From assembly GCA_028823035.1 (NCBI GenBank), contig JAPKCI010000042.1, positions 1 to 35,104 of the forward strand: a stretch of 35,104 bases of DNA, written 5' to 3'. This document shows positions 23,867-32,406 of this stretch, piece after piece. The first letter of the stretch is position 1. Every line of letters begins with the position of its first letter. The DNA is from Rubripirellula sp. Its GTDB lineage: Bacteria; Planctomycetota; Planctomycetia; Pirellulales; Pirellulaceae. Position numbers and translations under genes: made by a program. The notes beneath the pieces are model-generated. The model ran no database searches. It worked only from the letters and a program-made list of their open reading frames with translations, and was not told the DNA's origin.

Positions 23867-24991
23867 TCAATATCGGCTCAGTGGCCACCGAAAGATGAGG
23901 TCGCTTTCCTCTCTTCCACCTCGAGATTCGAGCATTTCTGTGATGTGCAGGTGACAACAGAAATGAATGAAATCATCGCTACGTTTTAAGTAACCCTGCC
24001 AGCTTGCCGGACGTGCATCATCTGAAGACTCGATGTGGTTTGCGAGCCGTTCTGTAAAATAAGGGTCATCTCCGCGATAGATTCGGGTATGGCTCAGTAT
24101 CGGCTCGTGATTGACAATCATCAGCGGACGTTCTGGCGATGGAGGATCGGGGATGAGGTCGGTGGGGTTGGGCCAATGTTGTGGCAGCAGCGGGCTGATC
24201 CCCTGCATCATGCCATAGTCACCCTGCAAGTCCTGACCCGGAAGGGTGTTGCCGTTGCTGTCCGTCTTGAGGCTGGACGCTCCATCCGCAGGTAATGCTT
24301 CCAACTCGCCCGAAGCCAAGGCAATTGCCGACTCGTTGGGACGGTGCTCCCTGTCACGTAGCAGATTGGTTTGCCGAGATGCGTCCGGTGCGGGGGTTTG
24401 CGTTGAAAGTTGACTGCGGGCCATGTCGAATTGCGTATCTCGAACGATACGGGCCGGGATGTCCTCTTCCTGCTGAGTGCCCCACGGAAGGCCATATCCG
24501 TTGGGAATCGGGTGGAAACCCGCATTCGCCGCATACCAATGGACGGTCATCGCCATTCTGGGTGGGTAATAGGCATCAAAGTCAGTCACTGACCCGATGA
24601 CCAAGGCTTCAACCCCCATTTGCTGGGCCAAATCTTGGAAATGCTCACCGGTCACCGGTTCACCATGTTGTTGACTGTAGATCAGCCATTGCGTTTTGGT
24701 GACACCGACAGGGAGGACTTCGAAGCCGGGAATTGCCTGCAAAGCCGCGTAGTATTTTTCAGCGACCACCTCTGTATCGACGGTCGGGTTGTCGCTCTGG
24801 TTATAAAAGGGCAGAACTGCGACACGCTGGACTTGGGGAAAAGGATTGTGAATCTGTTCTTGGTGGTAAGTCACGGGGAAGAGTGAACATCCCAGAGTGC
24901 CTACCAGTACGAGCAGCACGATCAGGGCGGAGCCCAGAAAATTGAGTTTCACAGGATTACCAGCGCAGGGGTTGAAGCGCAATTCCTCCAC
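23867..24991 (-). CDS. Lipoprotein of unknown function
   Basis: A 374-residue lipoprotein. The signal is FLGSALIVLLVLVGTLGC, with the lipobox cysteine at C35. An alternative start, GTG at 24952, would put the signal at the very N-terminus and may be the real one. Residues about 45-180 form an alpha/beta domain, with VQRVAVLPFYNQSDNPTVD, YYAALQAIPGFEVLPVG and LAQQMGVEALVIGSVTDFDAYYPPRM. This pattern is seen in GNA1162/CsgG-like and related outer-membrane lipoproteins. The second half is Pro/Asp/Ser-rich and ends in basic and aromatic residues. Probably periplasm-facing. It could belong to an uncharacterised envelope complex. Confidence 0.75.
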   Translation of the reverse strand: MEELRFNPCAGNPVKLNFLGSALIVLLVLVGTLGCSLFPVTYHQEQIHNPFPQVQRVAVLPFYNQSDNPTVDTEVVAEKYYAALQAIPGFEVLPVGVTKTQWLIYSQQHGEPVTGEHFQDLAQQMGVEALVIGSVTDFDAYYPPRMAMTVHWYAANAGFHPIPNGYGLPWGTQQEEDIPARIVRDTQFDMARSQLSTQTPAPDASRQTNLLRDREHRPNESAIALASGELEALPADGASSLKTDSNGNTLPGQDLQGDYGMMQGISPLLPQHWPNPTDLIPDPPSPERPLMIVNHEPILSHTRIYRGDDPYFTERLANHIESSDDARPASWQGYLKRSDDFIHFCCHLHITEMLESRGGREESDLIFRWPLSRY

Positions 24992-25157
24992 CCCCTCTGC
25001 TGTTCATCGGTTGCCGCGGACGCAATCTTCAGCTGATCGTTAGATTCTTACTAATCAGATTTTCTTCACACCGCGGGTTGATTGGGGTTCTCGCGTTTGC
25101 GGTTCGCAATTTCCGCTTACCCAGGTGCACACATTGCAGCGGCATAGCTTCCGAGTG

Positions 25158-26525
25158 CTAACCGAGCGACCAGCCGGGCCTTGGTTCGCGTCGGATAAAT
25201 GGCTCCGCTTCTGGGCAATCAACGCACTCCATGGTTTGCGTGTTCCATTGGATCTTTTTACCAACGCGGTAGGCCACATTTCCGAGATGGTTTGCTTCTG
25301 TCAGAGGGCCTGCGTAGCTGAATGGACTGCTGGTGGTTGTGTCACCCCTGCATGCAGAGAGCCATTCCTGATGGTGTCCTGCCGGAACCGGCAAGTAAGG
25401 GGTCGGGGGGGTGAAATCTTTGAAGTCATTCTCAGGTAAAAGGAGATGCTTACTGTAATCAGACAACAGCATTCCTTTGGAGCCGACGAACAACACACCG
25501 CTGCCCCACTTTGGAATACCACCCTGTTTCCAAATTTCGGGTTTGTGTGTTCCTTGGTGCCAAGTCAGAGTGACGGGCGGGAGTTGGCCGACGTCCGGTA
25601 TGTTGCGAGCGTCATACTCGTACACGGCGGTCATGGACGCGGGCGCGATTTCAGGGTGCGGTGGTGGACCAATGGCTTCCACCGTGCGTGGTGCGTCGAG
25701 TTGCAGTGCCCAGAACGGAAGGTCATTCCAGTGACTACCCAGATCTGACATCGTTCCATTACCAAAGTCCCACCAGCGGTACCACTTTGGACCCGGGAAA
25801 TAGACGCGATGAAATGGTCGGTAGGGCGCTGGTCCCAGCCAAAGGTCCCAATTCAGGTAATCTGGTGGTGTGATCGCTTCCTTTGGCCGCTGGGAAACAA
25901 AGGCTCGATCTTTGTGCCGATTTGCTTCGTCTTGACTTTGCAGCCCCCAAGCGCGAGATACCCACACGTGTGCTTCGCTGACATCACCAATCGCACCGCT
26001 TTGAATCAGTTCAACAACGCGGTGGTAGTTCTTGGATGCATGGATCTGCGTCCCCATCTGGGTTGCAACCCCCGCCTTTTCAGCAGCCTCAGTGATGCGT
26101 CGGGTCTCATCGATGTTGTAGGCTAACGGCTTCTCGCAATAGACGTGCTTGCCGAGTTGCAACGCGGGCATGGTCGCGTAGGCGTGTGTGTGCTCGGGAG
26201 TACTGACAACGACTGCATCGATGTCATTACCTATTGCGTCGTAAAGTTTTCGGAAGTCTTGAAATTGCTTTGCTTCGGGAAATTTTTTCCCCGCGTTGGT
26301 CAGGAATCGGGTGTCCACATCACAGAGTCCCACAACGTCGATGGTTTTGGTGCCGGCGATGGTTTGCAGGTTTCCGCCACCACGCCCCCCTGTTCCGATA
26401 AACGCGACCTTCATGCGGTCATTGGGACTCGCGTAGGAGGGGCTCGGCAACGCTGTTACAGCGGTTACAGTAGCTAGTCGGGAAAGGAAATCACGACGGG
26501 AGGATCCAGTTGTTTTTTGCGGCAT
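25158..26525 (-). CDS. Gfo/Idh/MocA-family oxidoreductase with Tat signal
   Basis: A second exported dehydrogenase of this fold, 455 residues. The twin-arginine signal is [20 protein letters not shown] with a cleavage-type SYA near 32. The nucleotide-binding part has [14 protein letters not shown] followed by VVGLCDVD. The EKP motif is present ([15 protein letters not shown] near 153), unlike the first copy at 14626. The C-terminal domain has [20 protein letters not shown]. The substrate is probably a sugar or sugar acid, which the sequence does not show. Located in the periplasm. It lies 166 bp upstream of the lipoprotein gene on the same strand and behind the sodA terminator, so it should have its own promoter. 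Confidence 0.92.
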   Translation of the reverse strand: MPQKTTGSSRRDFLSRLATVTAVTALPSPSYASPNDRMKVAFIGTGGRGGGNLQTIAGTKTIDVVGLCDVDTRFLTNAGKKFPEAKQFQDFRKLYDAIGNDIDAVVVSTPEHTHAYATMPALQLGKHVYCEKPLAYNIDETRRITEAAEKAGVATQMGTQIHASKNYHRVVELIQSGAIGDVSEAHVWVSRAWGLQSQDEANRHKDRAFVSQRPKEAITPPDYLNWDLWLGPAPYRPFHRVYFPGPKWYRWWDFGNGTMSDLGSHWNDLPFWALQLDAPRTVEAIGPPPHPEIAPASMTAVYEYDARNIPDVGQLPPVTLTWHQGTHKPEIWKQGGIPKWGSGVLFVGSKGMLLSDYSKHLLLPENDFKDFTPPTPYLPVPAGHHQEWLSACRGDTTTSSPFSYAGPLTEANHLGNVAYRVGKKIQWNTQTMECVDCPEAEPFIRREPRPGWSLG

Positions 26526-26632
26526 GAAACGCTCGTGAGTGGGGCGGTTGAGTCGGTGGAAGCGAGGTGGGATTCTATGCTGGACCCACTGATTCTAGCC
26601 GCCCAATCCCGCCAGTTGAGTGTCGTGTGACG

Positions 26633-26662
26633 AAAAAAGGGTTGTTTCCAAACAACCCTTTT
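26633..26662 (-). terminator. Rho-independent terminator after sodA
   Basis: AAAAGGGTTGTTT (26635-26647) and AAACAACCCTTTT (26650-26662) are perfect inverted repeats of 13 bp. On the minus strand the stem is followed by TTTTTT (the A-run 26633-26638 on the plus strand). It starts 34 bp beyond the sodA stop codon. The A and T flanks also allow weaker termination in the other direction. Confidence 0.85.
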
Positions 26663-26695
26663 GTGTGTACTCACTCAATGTCCGCCAGCGACTGG

Positions 26696-27316
26696 CTAAG
26701 CAGCAGCTAAACGGGCGGCGACTGCATCCCAGTCTACCACGTCCCAAAACGCCGAAACGTAGTCGGGACGGCGGTTTTGGTAGTTCAGGTAGTAAGCGTG
26801 CTCCCAGACGTCCAATCCAAGGATTGGGGTGCCACCGATACCGGCGACATCCGCGCCCATCAGAGGACTGTCCTGGTTGGCGGTGCTGCCGACTTTCAGA
26901 ACCCCACCATCCACGTACAACCAAGCCCAACCGCTTCCAAAGCGAGTTGCAGCTGCTGCGGCGAACTGTTCTTTCATCGCGTCCAGCGAGCCAAACGCAC
27001 CATCGATTGCCGATGCGAGATCTCCAGCAGGTGAGCCCCCTTTGCCGGGGCCCATGACAGTCCAGAACAAGGAGTGGTTTGCATGACCACCTCCGTTATT
27101 GCGAACTGCTCCAAGTTTCTCAGATGGAACGCTCGCCAAATCTGAAACCAAATCCTCGATTGCTTTTTCCTCGAGTTCCGTACCTGCGATCGCGTCATTC
27201 ACCTTGTTGATGTAGGCCTGATGATGCTTGGTGTGGTGGATCTCCATCGTTCTTGCATCAATGTGCGGTTCGAGTGCATCGTAGGCGTACGCGAGGGAAG
27301 GTAGTGTGTAGGCCAT
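26696..27316 (-). CDS. sodA: Superoxide dismutase, manganese type
   Basis: Dismutates superoxide to oxygen and hydrogen peroxide. The 206 residues match the Fe/Mn-SOD family and are close to E. coli SodA in the diagnostic parts. Metal ligands are H27 (EIHHTKHH), H81 ([11 protein letters not shown]), D169 and H173 (LDVWEHAYY). Q148 in NQDSPLMG marks the manganese rather than the iron type. There is no signal peptide, so it is cytoplasmic. I chose the ATG at 27316, which has GGAG 12 nt upstream and gives the usual MAYTLPSL start; an earlier TTG at 27328 is in frame. A strong terminator follows. Confidence 0.96.
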   Translation of the reverse strand: MAYTLPSLAYAYDALEPHIDARTMEIHHTKHHQAYINKVNDAIAGTELEEKAIEDLVSDLASVPSEKLGAVRNNGGGHANHSLFWTVMGPGKGGSPAGDLASAIDGAFGSLDAMKEQFAAAAATRFGSGWAWLYVDGGVLKVGSTANQDSPLMGADVAGIGGTPILGLDVWEHAYYLNYQNRRPDYVSAFWDVVDWDAVAARLAAA

Positions 27317-27396
27317 ATCGTAGGACAACTCCGTATGCGGGGCGGAATGATTAACTGTCTCAGAACGATAGCGAGCCGGCTAGCGATCGCAAGTGG

Positions 27397-29601
27397 TTAA
27401 CCCGCTGTGTTATCCAGAATCTGCCCCATCAGATAGCTTTTGAGGCTATCTCGGACCTGCTCAAAACAGGCCGTTAACGCCGCGTTTCGGCGATCCCGGT
27501 TACGGATCGGCTGCAGAGAAATGTGGACATTCGTTTTGCTGGGCGTGTATGCGTTCGCATTTTCGATAGCTACCTCGCTGAGAGTCATTTCAACTCGCAA
27601 AGAGATCTGCTGGTCCGCTCGTCGCCGTCCCGCCAGGGGCGAGATCGCATTTAAACGCAGCGACACGTGATTTTCATCCACATTGATGATTTCCGCCTGA
27701 TGATCGGCAATGAATCCACGCAGTTTTTCGATTGCCAAATCAACCGGCACACTGGTCACAATGTCAAACTCGTTTTCTCTCGCTTTGCTTTGCGAATTGA
27801 ACCAGCTTTTCCAACCCCTTTTGGGGGCTGATTGCCGTGGGATTGCTAGGCTGCCGGATCCAAGCTGGATTACCCTGTTTCGACCGTTATCCTTCGCTTT
27901 CAGCAAAGCTCGGTCGGCTCGCGACAAAACCGTCTCGTGTGTGTCACCAGCCTGAAACTCAGTGACACCAAAACTTGCGGTGACGACTTCACCACCCAGA
28001 CTTGAGATGGGCGTGTTTTCGACTGCCTGACGCATGGTTTCGGCTCTTCCTGCTGCAGTTGCATTGTCGCATTTGGCTGCCAATACGAGGAACTCCTCTC
28101 CGCCGTATCTGGCGACCAGATCGTCATCTCGGCTGTTGACGCTCAGGACGGTTGCAAAGCTGATCAAAGCCTCGTCGCCTGCGGGGTGACCGTGTACGTC
28201 GTTGACTCGTTTGAAGTGATCGATGTCGCAAATGATCAAGCTGAAACAGGGGCCGCCTTTGCACGCCTTGGCCGTCAGGTCTTCCAACACCGAGTTGAAG
28301 TGTGCCCGATTGGAAACACCTGTGAGGATGTCTGTTGTGGTTTGCTGATGAAGCGACTCAAGCTTTTCCTCCAGATTGGTCTGGTCAGACAAATCGCGAA
28401 AGATCAGCGTCGTTCCATAGATTCCTGGTTCTGGTCCCGTTACTGGCATGGCCTGAACATGAACCGGAATTGGCTCTGAGCCTGGACGCTCGATTATCAT
28501 CGAGCGAGAGATTATCTGCCCGCTGTTAAGGCATTCATCAACCAAACTACCGTTTTCTTTACGTGACGTGTCCTGCTCACGAAGTCGGATGCATTCATTA
28601 CTCCACGTTTGTCCGAGGATGGAATTAGCACTCATACCTGTGAGTTTTTCCATCATGGTGTTCCATTGCCCGATCGTACCCACGCTGTCAGTGAAGACGA
28701 CAGCATCGTGCAAATGTGAAACCAGTTCCTTGTAAAATAAATTGTCACTGTGCGATGTTTCGACATCATCCGCGGCAGGGTTGGCAAACCAGAAGGCATT
28801 GCTGCTTTCTTTTTGCAACTGTTGTAGCCAACGATTTAGAATCGCGCCCTGAAGCATTTCTGGGCGGTCCTCAAGCATATGGTTGAAGTCGAGAGCAAGT
28901 TCAGGATCGAATTGCTTGCAACTGCAATTAATCAGTTGCTGGATGGCTCGTTCGCGACTCATCGCCCTGCGATAGACCGAATCGGTGGTCATGGAGTCGA
29001 ACGCGTCAGCAATTCCAAGCATCCGGGAACCCAGCGGCAGAGCTTTACCGGTGGGACCATCGGTGTCTCGGCGACCCTCATACCAACTGTTGGCATGAAA
29101 AAAAATATCAAGTAAGGCGGTGTCCGTTGTGCATCCCCGCAGGATTCCCAGTCCATGCTGTACGGATCTGTCCATGATCAACTGTTCGTCGACTGTTAGC
29201 TTGCCGGGTTTCCGCAAGATGCGGTCAGGAATACCAATTTTCCCGACGTCATGCAGCAATGCCGCCACTTCCACCCGATCCCGGGTCGCGTCATCGAGTC
29301 CCAATCGCTCGGCCCAAGCTGAGCAACTGATGGCAACCCTCAGACAGTGTGCCGCAGTGGGAGCGTGTTTGGTTCTCAGTGCGTAAAACAAAGAAGCGGC
29401 CATCCCAAGACGGACTAATGCCAATTCGTTCTCGAATCGTTCAACTTTGGTCGAAGACGAATCCATAGTCGAGGGTGTCGCTTTTTGCAAACCTGCCAAT
29501 AAACGCCTGACACGCTGCTGCCCAATTTCGACCGCCTGAATGGAGGAGTCACCGAGTATCTCGGTTTGGTTCTGTGTTTCTGTAGGGTTTGTGTCCGTCA
29601 T
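27397..29601 (-). CDS. HD-GYP-like / PAS / GGDEF signalling protein
   Basis: A 734-residue cytoplasmic protein that should make cyclic di-GMP. The order is an N-terminal HD-GYP-like domain (about 65-245), PAS sensor (about 290-410), GGDEF domain (about 415-580) and an unrecognised C-terminal domain (about 610-730). GGEEF (500-504) is an active-type A-site, and R491-x2-D494 exactly five residues before it is the product-inhibition I-site. The HD half keeps LLHDVGKIGIPD (H117, D118) and H149. The HHE..DG.GYP block is replaced by FHANSWYEGRRDTDGP, so phosphodiesterase activity is doubtful. There is no membrane segment. It lies 80 bp upstream of sodA and is divergent from an ECF sigma factor gene. 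Confidence 0.9.
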   Translation of the reverse strand: MTDTNPTETQNQTEILGDSSIQAVEIGQQRVRRLLAGLQKATPSTMDSSSTKVERFENELALVRLGMAASLFYALRTKHAPTAAHCLRVAISCSAWAERLGLDDATRDRVEVAALLHDVGKIGIPDRILRKPGKLTVDEQLIMDRSVQHGLGILRGCTTDTALLDIFFHANSWYEGRRDTDGPTGKALPLGSRMLGIADAFDSMTTDSVYRRAMSRERAIQQLINCSCKQFDPELALDFNHMLEDRPEMLQGAILNRWLQQLQKESSNAFWFANPAADDVETSHSDNLFYKELVSHLHDAVVFTDSVGTIGQWNTMMEKLTGMSANSILGQTWSNECIRLREQDTSRKENGSLVDECLNSGQIISRSMIIERPGSEPIPVHVQAMPVTGPEPGIYGTTLIFRDLSDQTNLEEKLESLHQQTTTDILTGVSNRAHFNSVLEDLTAKACKGGPCFSLIICDIDHFKRVNDVHGHPAGDEALISFATVLSVNSRDDDLVARYGGEEFLVLAAKCDNATAAGRAETMRQAVENTPISSLGGEVVTASFGVTEFQAGDTHETVLSRADRALLKAKDNGRNRVIQLGSGSLAIPRQSAPKRGWKSWFNSQSKARENEFDIVTSVPVDLAIEKLRGFIADHQAEIINVDENHVSLRLNAISPLAGRRRADQQISLRVEMTLSEVAIENANAYTPSKTNVHISLQPIRNRDRRNAALTACFEQVRDSLKSYLMGQILDNTAG

Positions 29602-29924
29602 AACGGTTAGGTCAAGTGTCGTAAGAGACGTAGTTTTAGCTCAGAGAAAATCTAGGTCACAAACAGGTCGGTGGCAAAACCAGTTTGCCGTTAGAAACCA
29701 AAAGTAGCGATTCTCCAAATGGGGGGATAGAAGTGTCGAAGGCATTGGAAAGCTTGCGATAGCGGCCTTCCGTACTTACTATGAAGCTTGTCGGGCGACC
29801 GCGTCTTCCAGAGTTAGTGGGCTGTTTTGTCTTTTCTGGGCACGGAAAACGGTTCCAGACGCAGCGGCTTTTCAATTGGCTGAGTTTCTCGCAGCCATTT
29901 CTTTCCGCCTTTGGAAATTTTGGC

Positions 29925-30482
29925 GTGAGTCTTTCCGATTTCGATCGCGAGTTGTTGCAGCGTTGCCTTGATCGGGCACCGCGGGCTTGGCAAAATTTTG
30001 CCGACCGATTTCTCGGGCTGGTGGTGCATGTCGCCAATCACGTTGCGGAGTCACGCGGGATCAAGCTTGATCAATCCAGCCGAGATGATTTGGTTGCCGA
30101 AGTTTTTCTCGTATTGATCGCGGATGATTTTTCTGTGCTCAGACGGTTTCGCAGGAATTGCTCATTGGCCACCTATTTGACGGTGATTTCACGCCGGGTA
30201 GTCATTCGTCGTCTGCAGACGGCGCGAAAATCAATTCAAGCCGCTGTGCCACCTGAACCACTTGTGAATGATGAATTTCCGAAGCGGATGGAGAACGCGG
30301 AAGAGGTAGAAAAGTTGTTGTTGCGGCTCGAACAGCGTGAGTCAACCGTCGTTCGCATGTATCACCTCGAGGGAAAATCCTATGAGGAGATCAGTCAGGC
30401 AACTGGTCTTGCCCGTAATAGCATCGGTCCGGTGCTGGCCCGCGCCCGGGACAAAATGCGTGTAACCGGACAGGATGAGTAA
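29925..30482 (+). CDS. ECF-type RNA polymerase sigma factor
   Basis: A 185-residue alternative sigma factor starting at GTG 29925. Region 2 is helical, with DDLVAEVFLVLIADDF and LATYLTVISRRVVIRRLQ. A linker with ENAEEVEKLL leads to region 4 (MYHLEGKSYEEISQATGLARNSIGPVLARARDKMR), the helix-turn-helix that reads the -35 box. The frame is open back to an ATG at 29781, but those 48 residues are unlike any sigma N-terminus, so the GTG start is preferred. No anti-sigma gene lies next to it on the same strand. It is divergent from the GGDEF protein gene, and the short inverted repeat GGCAAA/TTTGCC at 29673-29689 lies between them. Confidence 0.83.
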   Translation: MSLSDFDRELLQRCLDRAPRAWQNFADRFLGLVVHVANHVAESRGIKLDQSSRDDLVAEVFLVLIADDFSVLRRFRRNCSLATYLTVISRRVVIRRLQTARKSIQAAVPPEPLVNDEFPKRMENAEEVEKLLLRLEQRESTVVRMYHLEGKSYEEISQATGLARNSIGPVLARARDKMRVTGQDE

Positions 30483-30525
30483 ATCGATCGACCTTGGGTT
30501 ACCACCGCCAGTTTGTCTGTGGGGA

Positions 30526-31905
30526 TCAGTTCGACAACCGCAGTGTCAACTTTTCGCTGTTGGCTTCTGCCACAACGACTGAGATTAGCTCACCGACCGA
30601 CAAATTCGAAGATGATTCAGCGGCCTTGGGATCCTGCTTCGTCGGCACCAATAATTCTCCTGAGGCATACCGACAGGTGGTGCCACGCAGTAATTGATCG
30701 GTGGGAAAGCCTGCCAAATTTGTAGTCCGACAGTGAGCGAGTTGCAGGTTCTTCTCGATGGCGATCAGATTGCGAGAAGATTCAACGAGTAATTCGAGCT
30801 TTGATCCAATCAGTTGCCGGTAGTAGTCGGTCCGAAGATCGGTTTCCAGTTCGATGAGGCGTTTGACACGCTCACTGCGGAGACTTTTGTTAATCTGATC
30901 TGGCATGTCAGCAGCCGGCGTGCCGCGTCGAGGGCTGAATGGGAATGCATGAATCTTTGAGAAACCGGCTTCCCGGCAGGTTGCCAGTGTCTGTTCGAAC
31001 TCATCTTCTGTCTCACCGGGAAACCCGGCAATGACATCGGTTGTAATGGCTGGCAAGTACAGTGATTCTTTCAGCAGTCGACAGCGATCAAGAAACATCC
31101 TGGTTCCCCAACGACGTCTCATTCGTCGAAGAACCGGGTCACTTCCGCTTTGCAGACAGAGATGCAAATGCGGGACAATTCGGTCGGCGTGATCCCGCAT
31201 GACCGAAATCAGCTCACGAGTAACTTCCGTGGCTTCGATACTACTGAGCCGAATTCGAAAGTTGCCCGGTAATTTGCACAGGTCGCGGAGAAGATGTGCC
31301 AGTCGGACCCACTCATCTTTTGGTTTGTTGCGATTCCAATCAACGCCATAGTGTCCAAGATGAATTCCAGTCAGAACGACTTCGCGGTGTCCTGCCTCTG
31401 TCAGTCGGCTCACCTCATCGATGATGTGCTGATGGGGTCGACTGGTCAGTTTGGGCCGGACGTGTGGAATGATGCAGTAGCTGCACCGTAGCAAGCAACC
31501 ATCTTGGACTTTGACATAGGCTCTGTGACGACCGGAGAACCCATCAAGGCCCGTGGGAACATCAATGACGCCAAAGCGGGACATGAGATCGGGTAATTCA
31601 CGTTTGTCAGTGACGACCTCTGTAACACCGGGGAGTTCCGCCACTTCTTCGGGGGCCCGTGTCGCGTAGCAACCCATGACGACAATTTTCGCATCGGGAT
31701 TTTGGCGATTGAGCCTTCGTACAACTTGTCGACTCTTGGAATCACCTTCCGACGTAACGGTGCATGTGTTCACGATGCAGACGTCGGCTGTTTCGGAGGC
31801 TTCGCAGTCGGTGTAGCCGGCGCGCTGCAGACCCTGTCGAACCAGTTCGGTTTCATACTGGTTGACTTTGCAACCGAGTGTCGCGACGCGAAGTTTGGCA
31901 GTCAT
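30526..31905 (-). CDS. mtaB: tRNA t6A37 methylthiotransferase (MtaB family)
   Basis: Adds a methylthio group to t6A at position 37 of tRNAs that read ANN codons. The 459 residues have the three methylthiotransferase parts. The N-terminal UPF0004 domain holds the first [4Fe-4S] cluster, C12 (TLGCKVNQYE), C48 (VNTCTVT) and C79 (VMGCYATR). The radical-SAM domain has the C137-x3-C141-x2-C144 motif (GCLLRCSYCIIP). A C-terminal TRAM-like segment follows at about 375-459. The TLGCKVNQ form places it in MtaB/MiaB-like proteins rather than MiaB or RimO. It starts 10 bp after the clpS stop and is probably co-transcribed with it. Confidence 0.94.
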   Translation of the reverse strand: MTAKLRVATLGCKVNQYETELVRQGLQRAGYTDCEASETADVCIVNTCTVTSEGDSKSRQVVRRLNRQNPDAKIVVMGCYATRAPEEVAELPGVTEVVTDKRELPDLMSRFGVIDVPTGLDGFSGRHRAYVKVQDGCLLRCSYCIIPHVRPKLTSRPHQHIIDEVSRLTEAGHREVVLTGIHLGHYGVDWNRNKPKDEWVRLAHLLRDLCKLPGNFRIRLSSIEATEVTRELISVMRDHADRIVPHLHLCLQSGSDPVLRRMRRRWGTRMFLDRCRLLKESLYLPAITTDVIAGFPGETEDEFEQTLATCREAGFSKIHAFPFSPRRGTPAADMPDQINKSLRSERVKRLIELETDLRTDYYRQLIGSKLELLVESSRNLIAIEKNLQLAHCRTTNLAGFPTDQLLRGTTCRYASGELLVPTKQDPKAAESSSNLSVGELISVVVAEANSEKLTLRLSN

Positions 31906-31915
31906 GGGGCCGGTA

Positions 31916-32260
31916 TCACTCGTTGACGGACTCGATGGTGGCCGACATGCTGCCCTTGCAGCGGGCGATCAGATCATCTTTCCCGAAGGAACGAATCTGA
32001 TCACGCTTCAATTCGGCGTGTTCCAGAGATGTGGTCAGACAGATAGCCCGCCCACTGGCATCGACTTCCTTCGCGATTTGGAACCCTGACTCGATCGGAT
32101 GACGAAAAATCTGTTTCATCATCAACACAACATAATCGTAGCTGTGGTCGGAATCATCCCACAGAATCACGTGGAAGCGTGGTTGCTTTTTTGGGGTATT
32201 CTTCTGCTGTTTTTTGATGTCGACTTGTGGTTCGGCAACCATTGTTTGCTGATCGGCCAT
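31916..32260 (-). CDS. clpS: ClpS-family Clp protease adaptor with altered pocket
   Basis: ClpS presents N-degron proteins to the ClpA/ClpC unfoldase. The 114 residues comprise a disordered 25-residue N-terminus and a ClpS core from FHVILWDDSDH to the GSMSATIE end. An ungapped comparison with E. coli ClpS, recalled from memory, covers the core. The residues that bind the N-terminal amino group and side chain are mostly replaced: N34 by D35, T38 by H39, M40 by Y41 and H66 by D67; only D35 is kept, as D36. Adaptor function for other substrates is possible. It lies upstream of mtaB and is divergent from the M20 peptidase gene across 146 bp. Confidence 0.88.
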   Translation of the reverse strand: MADQQTMVAEPQVDIKKQQKNTPKKQPRFHVILWDDSDHSYDYVVLMMKQIFRHPIESGFQIAKEVDASGRAICLTTSLEHAELKRDQIRSFGKDDLIARCKGSMSATIESVNE

Positions 32261-32406
32261 TGCGGATCATGCTCCTTACGTTTCAACCTGATAGATCGCT
32301 GGAAAAAGAAAGGTGATTCTCCCCTGCAGCGAAGCGCGTATATTGTAGCGCGAACGGCTGCCCATCGGCAGTCCTGAATTGCATAAAACGACGAGGCTTT
32401 ACCGCA

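Noticed and set aside
27366-27389. Imperfect inverted repeat around CCGG between the GGDEF gene and sodA
   Set aside because: Eight of ten pairs with no T-run; too weak for a terminator and of the kind expected by chance.
29781-29924. 48-codon N-terminal extension of the sigma factor
   Set aside because: No resemblance to sigma region 1 or 2, and the GTG at 29925 gives a normal ECF length.
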